64,000 nt of DNA from Sphingobium sp. SCG-1 (GTDB lineage: Bacteria; Pseudomonadota; Alphaproteobacteria; Sphingomonadales; Sphingomonadaceae), in NCBI RefSeq assembly GCF_002953135.1, contig NZ_CP026372.1, forward strand, positions 2,170,001-2,234,000, written 5' to 3'. The notes under the pieces were generated by a model. That model did no database searches. It was not told the origin of the DNA and saw only the letters and a list, made by a program, of their open reading frames with translations. Below, in pieces: positions 17,801 to 25,532 of the stretch; the first letter of the stretch is position 1, and every line of letters starts with the position of its first letter. Made by a program: the position numbers and the translations under genes.

Positions 17801-18106
17801 AAGCGAGTCATCGACGCTGCACTCGAAGCGGCACGGCTTCGCCTGCGGCCTATCCTGATGACCAGCCTGGCATTCATCTTCGGTGTTCTGCCGCTGGCCA
17901 TCTCGACCGGAGCGGGCGCGAATAGCCGTATCGCCATCGGTACGGCGGTGATTGGCGGCATGTTGACGGCGACAATCCTTGCGATCTTCTACATTCCACT
18001 CTTCTTCGTACTGGTGCGCCGCACTGTGCGGGACTCCTTCAAGAAGTGGCGGAGGCAGAGAAGGGAAGCATCCGGCGGATCATCTGCCGGGGGAGCGGCC
18101 GCATGA
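14894..18106 (+). CDS. RND efflux transporter (AcrB/MexB type, HAE1)
   Basis: A 1070-residue proton-driven pump of the inner membrane, usual length for hydrophobe/amphiphile efflux RND proteins. It begins MSRIFIERPIFAWVIAI as the family does. The proton relay aspartates D407 and D408 (GLLVDDAIVVVENV) fall at the same numbers as in AcrB. Two large periplasmic loops separate TM1-2 and TM7-8, and the second membrane half includes GLAAKNAILVIEFAE. Upstream in-frame codons are rejected because they overlap the adaptor gene and lack pump character. The gap to the adaptor is 7 bases, and it overlaps the channel gene by 4. Multidrug or solvent export is likely; substrates are unknown. Confidence 0.95.
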   Translation: MSRIFIERPIFAWVIAIIIMLLGTGAIFSLPIAQYPDVAPPQVNIRATYPGASAETIQNSVTQIIEQQLTGIDGLLYFSSSSSSRGQVTISATFTKGTDPDIAQVQVQNQVQQAISRLPQQVQQQGLRVTKSNPDFLMIVGVYDETDRSTNQDVSDYLVSNLQDTLARTAGVGDTNVFGSQYAMRIWLDPDKLASFSLIPADVVTAITNQNTEVAAGEIGGQPQPTTQMLNATVTAQSRLQTPDQFRAIILKNDPSGAVVRLSDVARIELGAESYAAVSRVNAHPGAGMAISVAPGADALTTAELVKAQVEKAARSFPYGYKFAYANDTTAFIKLSIDEVVKTLIEAIILVVIVMFVFLQNWRATLIPTIAVPVVLLGTFAIFYAAGFSINTMTLFGLVLAIGLLVDDAIVVVENVERLLHENPEMTPKEATIESMAEIQVALIAIAVVLSAVFLPMAFFGGSTGVIYRQFSLTIVSAMVLSALVALILSPALTSTLLKQKSRESQQTQGWFTRRFPGVSSFVIRGRDKFNRGFERGTDKYVHAVTRVIDRKWLFLAIYAVVVALLIVLFVRLPTSFLPTEDQGAALVQFQLPAGATQGRTTHVQRQVEQYLLKNESKNVKTLFTVAGGGGGGASGQNTGQGFMNFADWDDRKGKQNSADAIVRRASGAFSNIRDARVFALVPPAIRGLGQSNGFTMELQNASGMPREQFLAARDRLLAEANRDPMLSSVRITELPDVATLKVNVDQPKLAALGLGQADVNSTLSTAWGGRYVNDFVDRGRVKRVYVQGDAAFRDSPDDLDRWFVRTSDGQMAPFSSFARTDWATAPTTLSRFQGIPSFEFQGQAAEGTSSGDAMDRMAQLASRIPGTTIAWAGLSFQERLSSGQAPLLYGLSLLVVFLCLAALYESWTIPVAVLLVIPLGLVGAVFAVTLRGLNNDVYLQIGLLTTMGLAAKNAILVIEFAERAEKEGKRVIDAALEAARLRLRPILMTSLAFIFGVLPLAISTGAGANSRIAIGTAVIGGMLTATILAIFYIPLFFVLVRRTVRDSFKKWRRQRREASGGSSAGGAAA

Positions 18107-19542
18107 GGTGTTCGGTTCTCCTGCTCGCGCTGCTCGGCACTGCCTGCAGCATGGCGCCTAAATATGTTCGACCCGAAGCGCCCATTCCGGCGTCCTGGCC
18201 AGTTGGCGACGCTTATCTCCGGCAATCTGAGGCAGTGCTGCCCATCGTCACGTACCGCGACATATTTACGGACACGCGTTTGCAGAGCCTTGTCGAGCAG
18301 GCACTGATGAACAATCGCGACCTGCGCGTAGCCGCCGCCAATATTGCTACGGCCCGCGCGCAGTACCGCATCAATCGCGCCGACATTTTTCCTCAGATCA
18401 ACGCGGGCGCTGGCTATACGCGATCCGATAATGGGGGGGGCGGGCAGGGGACCGGAACCGGCTCGTCGTCGACCAATCGATATACAGCCGACGTGGGTAC
18501 GACGGCGTTCGAGCTTGACCTGTTTGGCCGCTTGCGCTCGCTATCCGACGCAGCGCTGCAACGCTACTTCGGCACTGAGGCGGCTGCGCGCGCCACACGC
18601 CTGACGCTGATCGGCGACATTGCCGACGCATGGCTGACTTATGCCGCCGATCAAAGTCTGCTCAAGATCGCCCAAGACACCACCGTAAGCGCCGAGCGAA
18701 GCGTGCGGCTCACGCGGATGCGGCTTGAGGGCGGCATCGCCCCGCGCACGGACTTGCGCCAGGCCGAGCAGATATTGGCGACTGCGCAATCCGACTTGGC
18801 TGAACAGCGGACTGCGATCGCACAGGATGTCAACGCGCTGCAACTGCTGGTCGGCGCGCCGATCGAAACCGCACTGCTACCTGCTGCGATCGAAGATGTT
18901 GCGCAAAGCGTGCGTGAACTGCCGGCGGGCCTCGACTCCGGCATCCTGCTGCGCCGCCCTGACGTCTTGCAGGCGGAGTATGAATTGCGCGCCGCGAATG
19001 CAGAAATAGGGGCAGCGCGTGCAGCCTTGTTTCCGCGTGTTTCGCTGACAGGTTTGGTGGGGCTGGCCAGTACGGCGCTGTCGTCGCTGTTCACCAACGG
19101 TGCGTTCAATTACTCGGTAGGCGCTGACGTGAGCTATTCGATATTCAGTGCGGGCGGCCTCCGTGCGGGTGTGGCGCAGAGCCGTGCGCAGCGGGAGGCC
19201 GCACTTGCCGCCTATGAGAGGTCAATCCAGACGGCGTTCCGCGAAGTCGCAGATGGACTGGCCCGTCGCGGGACAATCGCCGACCAACTGAGGGCCGACC
19301 GCGCATTCGCCGAGGCGGCACGCGATACCTATAACCTGACGGAGGCCCGGTATCGCGGTGGCATCGATACGTTCCTCGCCAGCCTTGACGCGCAACGTTC
19401 GCTTTATGCGGCGCAACGCAACTATGTTGGAACGCAGCTCGTCGGCGCCAGCAATCTCGTCACGCTCTATAGGGCCTTGGGCGGCGATGCGCTCACAGCA
19501 CAGGACGGCAATGCGCCAGTGGAGAACGATCCACAATCATGA
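18103..19542 (+). CDS. Outer membrane efflux channel (OprM/TolC type) lipoprotein
   Basis: A 479-residue outer membrane factor. The start at ATG 18103, overlapping the pump stop as ATGA, gives a lipoprotein signal ending LLGTAC (C15), followed by the family opening MAPKYVRPEAPIPASWP. Two repeated outer-membrane-efflux domains are visible, each with long Ala-rich helices (for example AAANIATARAQYRINRADIFP). NodT-type features such as LRRPDVLQAEYELRAANAEIG occur near residue 285. It completes the tripartite pump with the two upstream genes. A GAGCG-GCAA-CGCTC hairpin just after the stop lacks a T run, so termination is unclear. Confidence 0.93.
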   Translation: MRCSVLLLALLGTACSMAPKYVRPEAPIPASWPVGDAYLRQSEAVLPIVTYRDIFTDTRLQSLVEQALMNNRDLRVAAANIATARAQYRINRADIFPQINAGAGYTRSDNGGGGQGTGTGSSSTNRYTADVGTTAFELDLFGRLRSLSDAALQRYFGTEAAARATRLTLIGDIADAWLTYAADQSLLKIAQDTTVSAERSVRLTRMRLEGGIAPRTDLRQAEQILATAQSDLAEQRTAIAQDVNALQLLVGAPIETALLPAAIEDVAQSVRELPAGLDSGILLRRPDVLQAEYELRAANAEIGAARAALFPRVSLTGLVGLASTALSSLFTNGAFNYSVGADVSYSIFSAGGLRAGVAQSRAQREAALAAYERSIQTAFREVADGLARRGTIADQLRADRAFAEAARDTYNLTEARYRGGIDTFLASLDAQRSLYAAQRNYVGTQLVGASNLVTLYRALGGDALTAQDGNAPVENDPQS

Positions 19543-19606
19543 AGGGAGCGGCAACGCTCTGCCATCAGTGTGTTCCGTATCAGCACAACAACTCGCGTGG
19601 CCGCCG

Positions 19607-19622
19607 TTAACCCTTCTTTAAC
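19607..19622. promoter_or_regulatory. CtrA-type binding box
   Basis: TTAA at 19607-19610, seven bases, then TTAAC at 19618-19622. This is an exact match to the alphaproteobacterial cell-cycle regulator CtrA consensus TTAA-N7-TTAAC. It lies in an intergenic region about 75 bases ahead of the small exported protein gene at 19697. The same bases also form a 6-pair CGTTAA/TTAACG stem. Confidence 0.5.
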
Positions 19623-19696
19623 GTTACGGATGCGGCACGCCATCGCTATGCTTCAGGCAACCCTTTGATGGTCTGCCGGAAATTGGAGCCGTGACG

Positions 19697-20116
19697 ATGA
19701 AATCTGTACTCACCCTGGCCGCGGTGCCCCTCATCTTCGCCTCCAGTTTGCCCACCCACGCAACAGCCGCGCCTTCTCGCGGTCAGGAAAGATGCTGGAT
19801 GGCGAAGGACGGCGAACGATATTGCGGGGTAATGTCGACGGTGAGAATGCCCGCCCACCGGCCGCGTGCAACCCCTTATGCGCGCAGACCTTCAAACCCG
19901 CATCCAACGGTTGCTTTGCCTGGAGACCGGTCCGTCTATCAATCGCCACGACAGGTCTGCCGGTTCGAGGACCGAAGCCGTTACTATGGTTATACCGATT
20001 ATTACCGGGGCTATCGCGGCTATAATGCCGAACCCAGGATCATTGATGTCGACAATGAACTACGCAAGCGGGAGATGCCGGTGTGCCTGCCGGGCCAATA
20101 TCCCTACGCCCGCTGA
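19697..20116 (+). CDS. Small exported protein of unknown function
   Basis: A 139-residue protein I do not recognise. The ATG at 19697 (GGAG about 9 bases upstream) gives a clear signal peptide, MKSVLTLAAVPLIFASSLPT ending near HATAAPS. A GTG at 19691 is in frame but too close to the ribosome site. The mature part has four cysteines (RCW, YCG, VCR, VCL), suggesting two disulfides in the periplasm. A Tyr-rich patch, YYGYTDYYRGYRGYN, lies near residues 100-114. It sits alone between the efflux operon and convergent eda. The CtrA-type box upstream hints at cell-cycle control. Confidence 0.65.
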   Translation: MKSVLTLAAVPLIFASSLPTHATAAPSRGQERCWMAKDGERYCGVMSTVRMPAHRPRATPYARRPSNPHPTVALPGDRSVYQSPRQVCRFEDRSRYYGYTDYYRGYRGYNAEPRIIDVDNELRKREMPVCLPGQYPYAR

Positions 20117-20119
20117 CGA

Positions 20120-20746
20120 TCAGCGCGGCGGGCCACGCAGTGACGAGGCCGCGCGCGCCAACTCCTCGATCCGATGCGCGTCGACCGGTCCCTTGGGAAC
20201 CAGCCAGCTTCCGCCGACACATTTGACTGCTGGCTCCGCGAGCCAGTTTCCTGCCGTCTCGAACCTGATCCCGCCTGTGGGGCAGAAGCGGGCCGTGTGA
20301 AATGGCGCGGCCAAAGCCTTGAGAGCGGGGAGTCCGCCCGATGTCTCAGCAGGGAAGAACTTGAAGCGCGACAGGCCCATGTCCATGCCCCGCATGATAT
20401 CGGCGGCAGTCGCAGTACCAGGTAGAAACGCCACACCGCTGGCAATCGCTGCCTTGCCGAGCGGTTCGGTCAGGCCCGGACTCACTATGAATTGAGCGCC
20501 GGCTTCCAATGCCTGGTCGAGTTGCGCCGGGTTCAACACTGTGCCGGCGCCGACCACCGCACCGGGCACTTTGGCCATCTCGCGCATAACGTCCAATGCC
20601 ACGGGCGTGCGCATCGTCACTTCCAGTGCGGGCAATCCGCCCTTCACCAGTGCCTCGGCAATAGGCGCAGCATCTTCTATCCGCTCGATAACCAGCACGG
20701 GGATCACCGGCGCGAGTTCCATCACCTGATCGACAGTCAACGTCAT
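20120..20746 (-). CDS. eda: 2-dehydro-3-deoxyphosphogluconate (KDPG) aldolase
   Basis: A 208-residue class I aldolase that cleaves KDPG to pyruvate and glyceraldehyde 3-phosphate, the last Entner-Doudoroff step. Family motifs are PVLVIERIEDAAPIAEALV, GLPALEVTMRT with the catalytic glutamate, GAGTVLNPAQLDQA, and RFKFFPAE with the Schiff-base lysine. The C-terminal part has FCPTGGI and CVGGSWLVPK. The start at MTLTVDQVMELAP is chosen; the frame continues 29 codons upstream into glk. It is the last gene of zwf-edd-glk-eda, 4 bases after glk. Confidence 0.96.
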   Translation of the reverse strand: MTLTVDQVMELAPVIPVLVIERIEDAAPIAEALVKGGLPALEVTMRTPVALDVMREMAKVPGAVVGAGTVLNPAQLDQALEAGAQFIVSPGLTEPLGKAAIASGVAFLPGTATAADIMRGMDMGLSRFKFFPAETSGGLPALKALAAPFHTARFCPTGGIRFETAGNWLAEPAVKCVGGSWLVPKGPVDAHRIEELARAASSLRGPPR

Positions 20747-20750
20747 GTCA

Positions 20751-21737
20751 CTAATTCTCCTTGCCCGTGCGGGCCTGTGCTGGGAGGAAGGCGGCTGCCG
20801 CTCCGTAAAGTCCGATCTCATCATGTACGGCAAGGCGTACAGCCGTCTGCGCCATCAGGTTCTGAAAACGGCCCTTTGCCTTGAAACGATCATGAAAGCC
20901 GCTTTTGAGCAAAACTGACTTCATTCGCTGCGTGAGGCCGCCTGCCAGTACGACGCAACCCGGACCATGCGCCAGAGCCAAGTCGCCAGCAACCGACCCA
21001 TAGCTGAGACAAAAGCGATCAAGTGCGTCCCGTGCAAAGCGGTTGCTGCCATCAAGCGCAGACTGCCAAAGCTCGGCATCCTCCATCAGCTCGACGCGGG
21101 CATGGGATATCGTCGCCATCGCCTTGTAGAGATTGTTGAGGCCGGGGCCGGATACGATCCTCTCGGTCGACACGCGCAGGAACTTGTCGCGCAGATAATC
21201 GACGATGCGGCTTTCCATCGCGTCCAGCGGCGCAAAGTCCATGTGGCCGCCTTCCGTGGCGATGACATGGGCCACACCATTTTCGAAAGAAATGAGCGCG
21301 ACGCCAAGCCCTGTTCCCGGCCCCAGCACTGTCACCGACCCGCGATTGGGGAAGGGCACGTCCGGGCCGAAGAGCAGCTCAAGATTGCCGGTAGGCAGCT
21401 TTGCTACCGCATAGGCCACCGCCTCAAAATCGTTGACGAGCCGCATCCGGTCCAGCCCAAGTTCCTCGTCCAGCCGATCCGGACGAATAACCCAGCTACT
21501 GTTGGTGAGCTTGATGACATCCCGGCCGATGGCGGTCGCGAAGGCAATCGAGGCGGAGCGGGGCAGCGGCTCCGCCTCGTCATCAGCGAACGCTGCCCAG
21601 CACGCCTGAAGGCTGGGATAATCGGCCACCTTATATTTGCGCACTTGGCCGAGCGTCGGCACGCCTTGAGGCGTAAGGGTAGCGCGGGCGAAGCGGGCGT
21701 TGGTTCCACCGATGTCGGCTGCAATGATCTCCGTCAT
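20751..21737 (-). CDS. glk: Glucokinase
   Basis: A 328-residue glucokinase of the bacterial Glk family that phosphorylates glucose with ATP. It starts MTEIIAADIGGTNARFARA, the phosphate-binding motif. LGPGTGLGVALISFE, TEGGHMDF and VVLAGGLTQRM are further ATPase-fold and sugar-binding motifs. It lies 3 bases after edd and 4 before eda, so it is co-transcribed with the pathway it feeds. Together with OprB and Gcd across the tRNA it forms a glucose-handling region. Confidence 0.95.
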   Translation of the reverse strand: MTEIIAADIGGTNARFARATLTPQGVPTLGQVRKYKVADYPSLQACWAAFADDEAEPLPRSASIAFATAIGRDVIKLTNSSWVIRPDRLDEELGLDRMRLVNDFEAVAYAVAKLPTGNLELLFGPDVPFPNRGSVTVLGPGTGLGVALISFENGVAHVIATEGGHMDFAPLDAMESRIVDYLRDKFLRVSTERIVSGPGLNNLYKAMATISHARVELMEDAELWQSALDGSNRFARDALDRFCLSYGSVAGDLALAHGPGCVVLAGGLTQRMKSVLLKSGFHDRFKAKGRFQNLMAQTAVRLAVHDEIGLYGAAAAFLPAQARTGKEN

Positions 21738-21740
21738 GGC

Positions 21741-23570
21741 TCAGATTTCCGCTTCCATGGCAGCGAGGATAGGCGATGCTCCTGCCTCGGCAAGGTCGCT
21801 GTTTTCCCGGAAAAGCGCGAACAATTCGCGTCCGGTGTCATAGGGGGCCGGTGGCGGAACAGGTGCTTCGCGCGCCTCCCATTCCGACGCATCGACCAGC
21901 GCTTCGACAACGCCAGCGTCGGCGCAAACTCGAACAATATCGCCATCGCGCAGCTTGCCGATCGGTCCGCCGCCAAGAGCCTCTGGCGAGAGGTGGATCG
22001 CGGCGGGCACCTTGCCCGATGCGCCGGACATGCGACCGTCGGTCAGGAGCGCCACGCGGAACCCGCGATCCTGCAACACGCCCAGCGCTGGCGTCAGCTT
22101 ATGGAGTTCGGGCATACCGTTCGCCTTCGGTCCCTGAAACCGCACGACGACCACGACATCCCGTTCCAGTTCGCCTGCCTTGAACGCGCGTAGCACGTCG
22201 TCCTGATTGTGGAACACGCGCGCGGGAGCTTCGATGGTCCAGCGGTCGGGATCGACGGCGCTGGTCTTGATGATGCAGCGGCCGAGGTTGCCTGCCAGCA
22301 ACCGCATCCCGCCATCGGGACTGAACGGATCGGAAACGGGCCGCAGCATTGTCGGGTCGCGTGATTCCGCCGGCGCGTCTTTCCAAGCCAGCGCATCGTT
22401 TTCCAGCACCGGCTCCTGCCCATAATCAGTGAGATCGCGCCGGGCGACCGTCTTAATGTCCCGGTGCAGCAAGCCGCTATCGAGCAACTGCGAGATGATC
22501 CATGCCATCCCGCCCGCTGCCTGAAAATTGTTCACGTCGCCTGCGCCATTGGGATAGACGCGCGCGAGCAGCGGAATAACATCGGACAGTTCGGCGAAGT
22601 CCGTCCAGTCGATGCTGATTCCCGCAGCGCGTGCGATAGCGGGCAAGTGGATCGCGTGATTGGTCGAGCCGCCCGTCGCCATCAGTCCGATGATGGCATT
22701 GACGATCGCCTTTTCATCGACACACTCGCCAAGTGGCCGATAATCGTCGCCGTCCCAGCCGATGCTCGCCACGCGATGCGTAGCCGCCCGCGTCAGTTCG
22801 CCTCGCAGCTTTGTGCCCGGATTGACGAACGCGGCATTGGGCATGTGCAGCCCCATGATCTCCATCATCATCTGGTTGCTGTTAGCCGTGCCGTAGAAGG
22901 TGCAGGTGCCTGCGCCATGGTAGCTTGCGGACTCTGCTTCCAGCAGCTCTGCTTTGCCGACTTTACCCTCGGCATACAGCTGGCGGATGCGAACCTTCTC
23001 CTTGTTCGCAAGGCCGGAGGGCATGGGGCCTCCGGGAACGAGGATCGTCGGCAGATGCCCGAAACGCAATGCGCCGATCAGCAAGCCCGGCACGATCTTG
23101 TCGCAAATGCCCAGCAACAAAACGCCCTCGAACATCGCGTGGCTCAGCGACACGGCGGTAGCCAGCGCGATCGTGTCGCGGCTGAACAGGGACAAGTCCA
23201 TGCCCGCCTGTCCCTGCGTCACACCGTCGCACATCGCGGGCACGCCGCCCGCGACTTGGGCCGTCGCGCCGACTTCGCGCGCGGCGATCTTTATGGCTTC
23301 GGGGTAGCGGCCATAAGGCTGATGCGCAGACAGCATGTCATTGTAGGAAGTGACGATCCCGATGTTCATGGCGCGGCCGGACCGGATGGTCGGCTTGTCC
23401 TCCTCGGACGCGGCAAAGCCGTGCGCCAGATTGCCGCAGGACAACTGATCGCGGTTCGTGCCCGCATCGCGCCCGCGGCGGATCAGATCGAGATACTTCT
23501 GTCGGCGCGGCGCGCTGCGCTTGATAATGCGTTCGGTGACGGCGGCGATCGTGGGGTGCAGATCAGTCAT
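21741..23570 (-). CDS. edd: 6-phosphogluconate dehydratase
   Basis: A 609-residue iron-sulfur dehydratase of the IlvD/Edd family that converts 6-phosphogluconate to KDPG. Motifs include NIGIVTSYNDMLSAHQPYG, the cluster-associated cysteines in PAMCDGVTQGQ and GICDKIVPG, and GTCTFYGTANSNQMMMEIMG. GRMSGASGKVPAAIH marks the C-terminal domain. The start at MTDLHPTIAAV overlaps zwf by 8 bases; a start five codons earlier is possible. Length agrees with Edd rather than the shorter IlvD, and the operon context settles it. Confidence 0.96.
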   Translation of the reverse strand: MTDLHPTIAAVTERIIKRSAPRRQKYLDLIRRGRDAGTNRDQLSCGNLAHGFAASEEDKPTIRSGRAMNIGIVTSYNDMLSAHQPYGRYPEAIKIAAREVGATAQVAGGVPAMCDGVTQGQAGMDLSLFSRDTIALATAVSLSHAMFEGVLLLGICDKIVPGLLIGALRFGHLPTILVPGGPMPSGLANKEKVRIRQLYAEGKVGKAELLEAESASYHGAGTCTFYGTANSNQMMMEIMGLHMPNAAFVNPGTKLRGELTRAATHRVASIGWDGDDYRPLGECVDEKAIVNAIIGLMATGGSTNHAIHLPAIARAAGISIDWTDFAELSDVIPLLARVYPNGAGDVNNFQAAGGMAWIISQLLDSGLLHRDIKTVARRDLTDYGQEPVLENDALAWKDAPAESRDPTMLRPVSDPFSPDGGMRLLAGNLGRCIIKTSAVDPDRWTIEAPARVFHNQDDVLRAFKAGELERDVVVVVRFQGPKANGMPELHKLTPALGVLQDRGFRVALLTDGRMSGASGKVPAAIHLSPEALGGGPIGKLRDGDIVRVCADAGVVEALVDASEWEAREAPVPPPAPYDTGRELFALFRENSDLAEAGASPILAAMEAEI

Positions 23571-25029
23571 GCCAGCTTGCTCCATCGCGTTCGATCAGCG
23601 CAATGGCCGAGGATGGCCCCCAGTTCCCCGAAGCATAAGGAACGGCCTTCATACCTGCCTCTTTCCAGCCACCGATGATCGAATCGATCCACACCCACTG
23701 CGCTTCCACCTCGTCACGGCGAACGAAGAGCGTAGGATCGCCCTCCAGCAGATCCAGCAGCAGTCGTTCATAGGCGATCCGCCGCCGCTGTCCTTCAAAC
23801 GCGTGAGCGAGAGACACGTCGAGGCCAACTTCCTGCAACTTCACGCCGCCGCGATCCAGCCCTGGTTCCTTCGCCATGATGAGCAGCCGGATGTTTTCCT
23901 CCGGCTGAAGGCGAATGATAAGCGTGTTGGGTTCCAGGCCCGAACCATGGCCGCGCTTGCCGAATATGCTATGCGATACAGGTTTGAACTGGATGAGGAT
24001 TTCCGATTGCCGCGCAGGCATCCGCTTTCCTGTGCGCAAGTAGAAGGGAACACCCGTCCAGCGCCAGTTATCGATATGGGCTTTGAGCGCCACGAAGGTT
24101 TCGGTGTCGGAGGGTTTGCCCAATTCATCTGCATAGCCCGTGACGATCTGACCCGCGACGGCGCCAGGCGTATATTGCCCGCGCACGCTACACATTTTTA
24201 CGGTTTCGGCATCCATCGGACGTAGCGAGCGTAGAACTTTGACCTTCTCATCGCGCACCGCCGTCGAGTCGAGGCGGGCAGGGGGTTCCATCGCGATGAT
24301 AGACAAAATCTGGAGGACATGGTTCTGCACCATGTCCCGCAGCGCGCCCACCCCGTCATAATAGGAGACGCGTCCCTCCAATCCTACGGTTTCGCCGACA
24401 GTGATCTGCACATGGTCTATAGCGGTCGCGTTCCACAACGGCTCGAACAGCATGTTGCCGAAGCGAAGTGCCATCAGGTTCTGAACGGTCTCCTTGCCCA
24501 GATAGTGATCCACACGGAAGATCGACTGCTCGTTGAACAGCGATCCGATGGCGTCGTTCACTTCACGTGAAGAGGCCAGATCCTTGCCAATCGGCTTTTC
24601 CATCGCGATGCGAGTCTTGGGGCCGACTAGGCCCGCTTCAGCAAGTCCCTGCGCGGTTGGCGCGAAAAGCGAAGGCGGCGTGGACAGGTAGACCGAAATG
24701 CCACGGTCCATCCGGGCACGGACTCGCTCCGCCAAAGCGTTGAACTGTTCAGGATTTCCGGTCTCTACCGGGCAATAAATGATGATGTCGAAGAGGCGCT
24801 TGGCAACCTCTTCATCATAGCGGTCGGACGGAAGAAACTTTTGGAGCGCTTCAGCGACATCCTTGTGAAAAGCCGCGTCGTCCAGAACGGTGCGCCCTGA
24901 CGCTACAATAAGGAAATCGTCGGGCAGAAGGCCATCGCAGAGCAAATTGTAAAGTGAGGGGAAGATCATGCGATGCGCCAGATCACCAGTGGCGCCAAAC
25001 AGAATGAGCGTAGCAGATGGTTCGGCCAA
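23563..25029 (-). CDS. zwf: Glucose-6-phosphate 1-dehydrogenase
   Basis: A 488-residue enzyme oxidising glucose 6-phosphate to 6-phosphogluconolactone. The NAD(P) motif GATGDLA is at 12-18, EKPIGKD at 144-150, and the substrate-binding signature RVDHYLGKE at 172-180. The start is a TTG read at 25029-25027, with GGGGAA about 7 bases upstream. It is the first gene of the minus-strand Entner-Doudoroff operon. Upstream, TTGCTA and TATATC with a 16-base spacer form a possible promoter (around 25085-25115), but this is weak. No pgl gene is in the window. Confidence 0.96.
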   Translation of the reverse strand: MAEPSATLILFGATGDLAHRMIFPSLYNLLCDGLLPDDFLIVASGRTVLDDAAFHKDVAEALQKFLPSDRYDEEVAKRLFDIIIYCPVETGNPEQFNALAERVRARMDRGISVYLSTPPSLFAPTAQGLAEAGLVGPKTRIAMEKPIGKDLASSREVNDAIGSLFNEQSIFRVDHYLGKETVQNLMALRFGNMLFEPLWNATAIDHVQITVGETVGLEGRVSYYDGVGALRDMVQNHVLQILSIIAMEPPARLDSTAVRDEKVKVLRSLRPMDAETVKMCSVRGQYTPGAVAGQIVTGYADELGKPSDTETFVALKAHIDNWRWTGVPFYLRTGKRMPARQSEILIQFKPVSHSIFGKRGHGSGLEPNTLIIRLQPEENIRLLIMAKEPGLDRGGVKLQEVGLDVSLAHAFEGQRRRIAYERLLLDLLEGDPTLFVRRDEVEAQWVWIDSIIGGWKEAGMKAVPYASGNWGPSSAIALIERDGASWHD

Positions 25030-25286
25030 AAGGTTTTCCCCTTACCGTTGTTGAAGTTGTCCTATCTGCACGACAGTGATCGATATAGCGAGGCAGTTCA
25101 TCCTAGCAAGTGGGATCGGCCGCAGCGATCCTCATCACGGCGAAAAAGTTGCGAGTGAAATTGAGGCATCATAGCGCGACGGTTCCATCGAAAACTTCTT
25201 TCGTCCAGCTATGGAAATCGAAATTCATCTCCCTTATAGAGCCACGACCATCGATCGAATCCCTATTTATTGCGGCGATCGTCCAC

Positions 25287-25371
25287 GCGGGCGTGGTGAA
25301 ACTGGTAGACGCGCCGGACTCAAAATCCGGTTCCGAAAGGAGTGTCGGTTCGATTCCGACCGCCCGCACCA
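25287..25371 (+). tRNA. tRNA-Leu(CAA)
   Basis: An 85-base type II tRNA. The acceptor GCGGGCG pairs with CGCCCGC before A and an encoded CCA. The anticodon stem CCGGA/TCCGG encloses the loop CTCAAAA, giving anticodon CAA. A long variable arm (TTCCGAAAGGAGTG) and the GTCGG-TTCGATT-CCGAC T-arm confirm leucine. It lies between divergent zwf and downstream oprB. Confidence 0.95.
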
Positions 25372-25532
25372 TCTCTAAAGCTGCTGAATTCGAGCAACGC
25401 TCCTCCACACAGCGCTAACCTGAATTCACGATAACATCAGCGGCCGGCGATCAGGTCACTGTGCAGCTTATGTTGGCGCACCGCGGCCTACTTTCACTCA
25501 GATCGAAGCCTGTGGCTTTCGTTGGAGGTGGA

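Noticed and set aside
25287..25371. tRNA-Leu as an integration site for a mobile element
   Set aside because: No integrase, no repeat of the tRNA 3' end nearby and no change in gene character; flanking genes are core metabolism.
25169..25408. Minus-strand open frame of 79 codons reading VRAVGIEPTLLSEPDFESG
   Set aside because: It is the antisense of tRNA-Leu. This peptide is a well-known false protein caused by tRNA-Leu genes.
25385..25427. Two copies of TGAATTC 36 bases apart before oprB
   Set aside because: The repeat is too short, and its spacing fits no operator I know; chance is likely.
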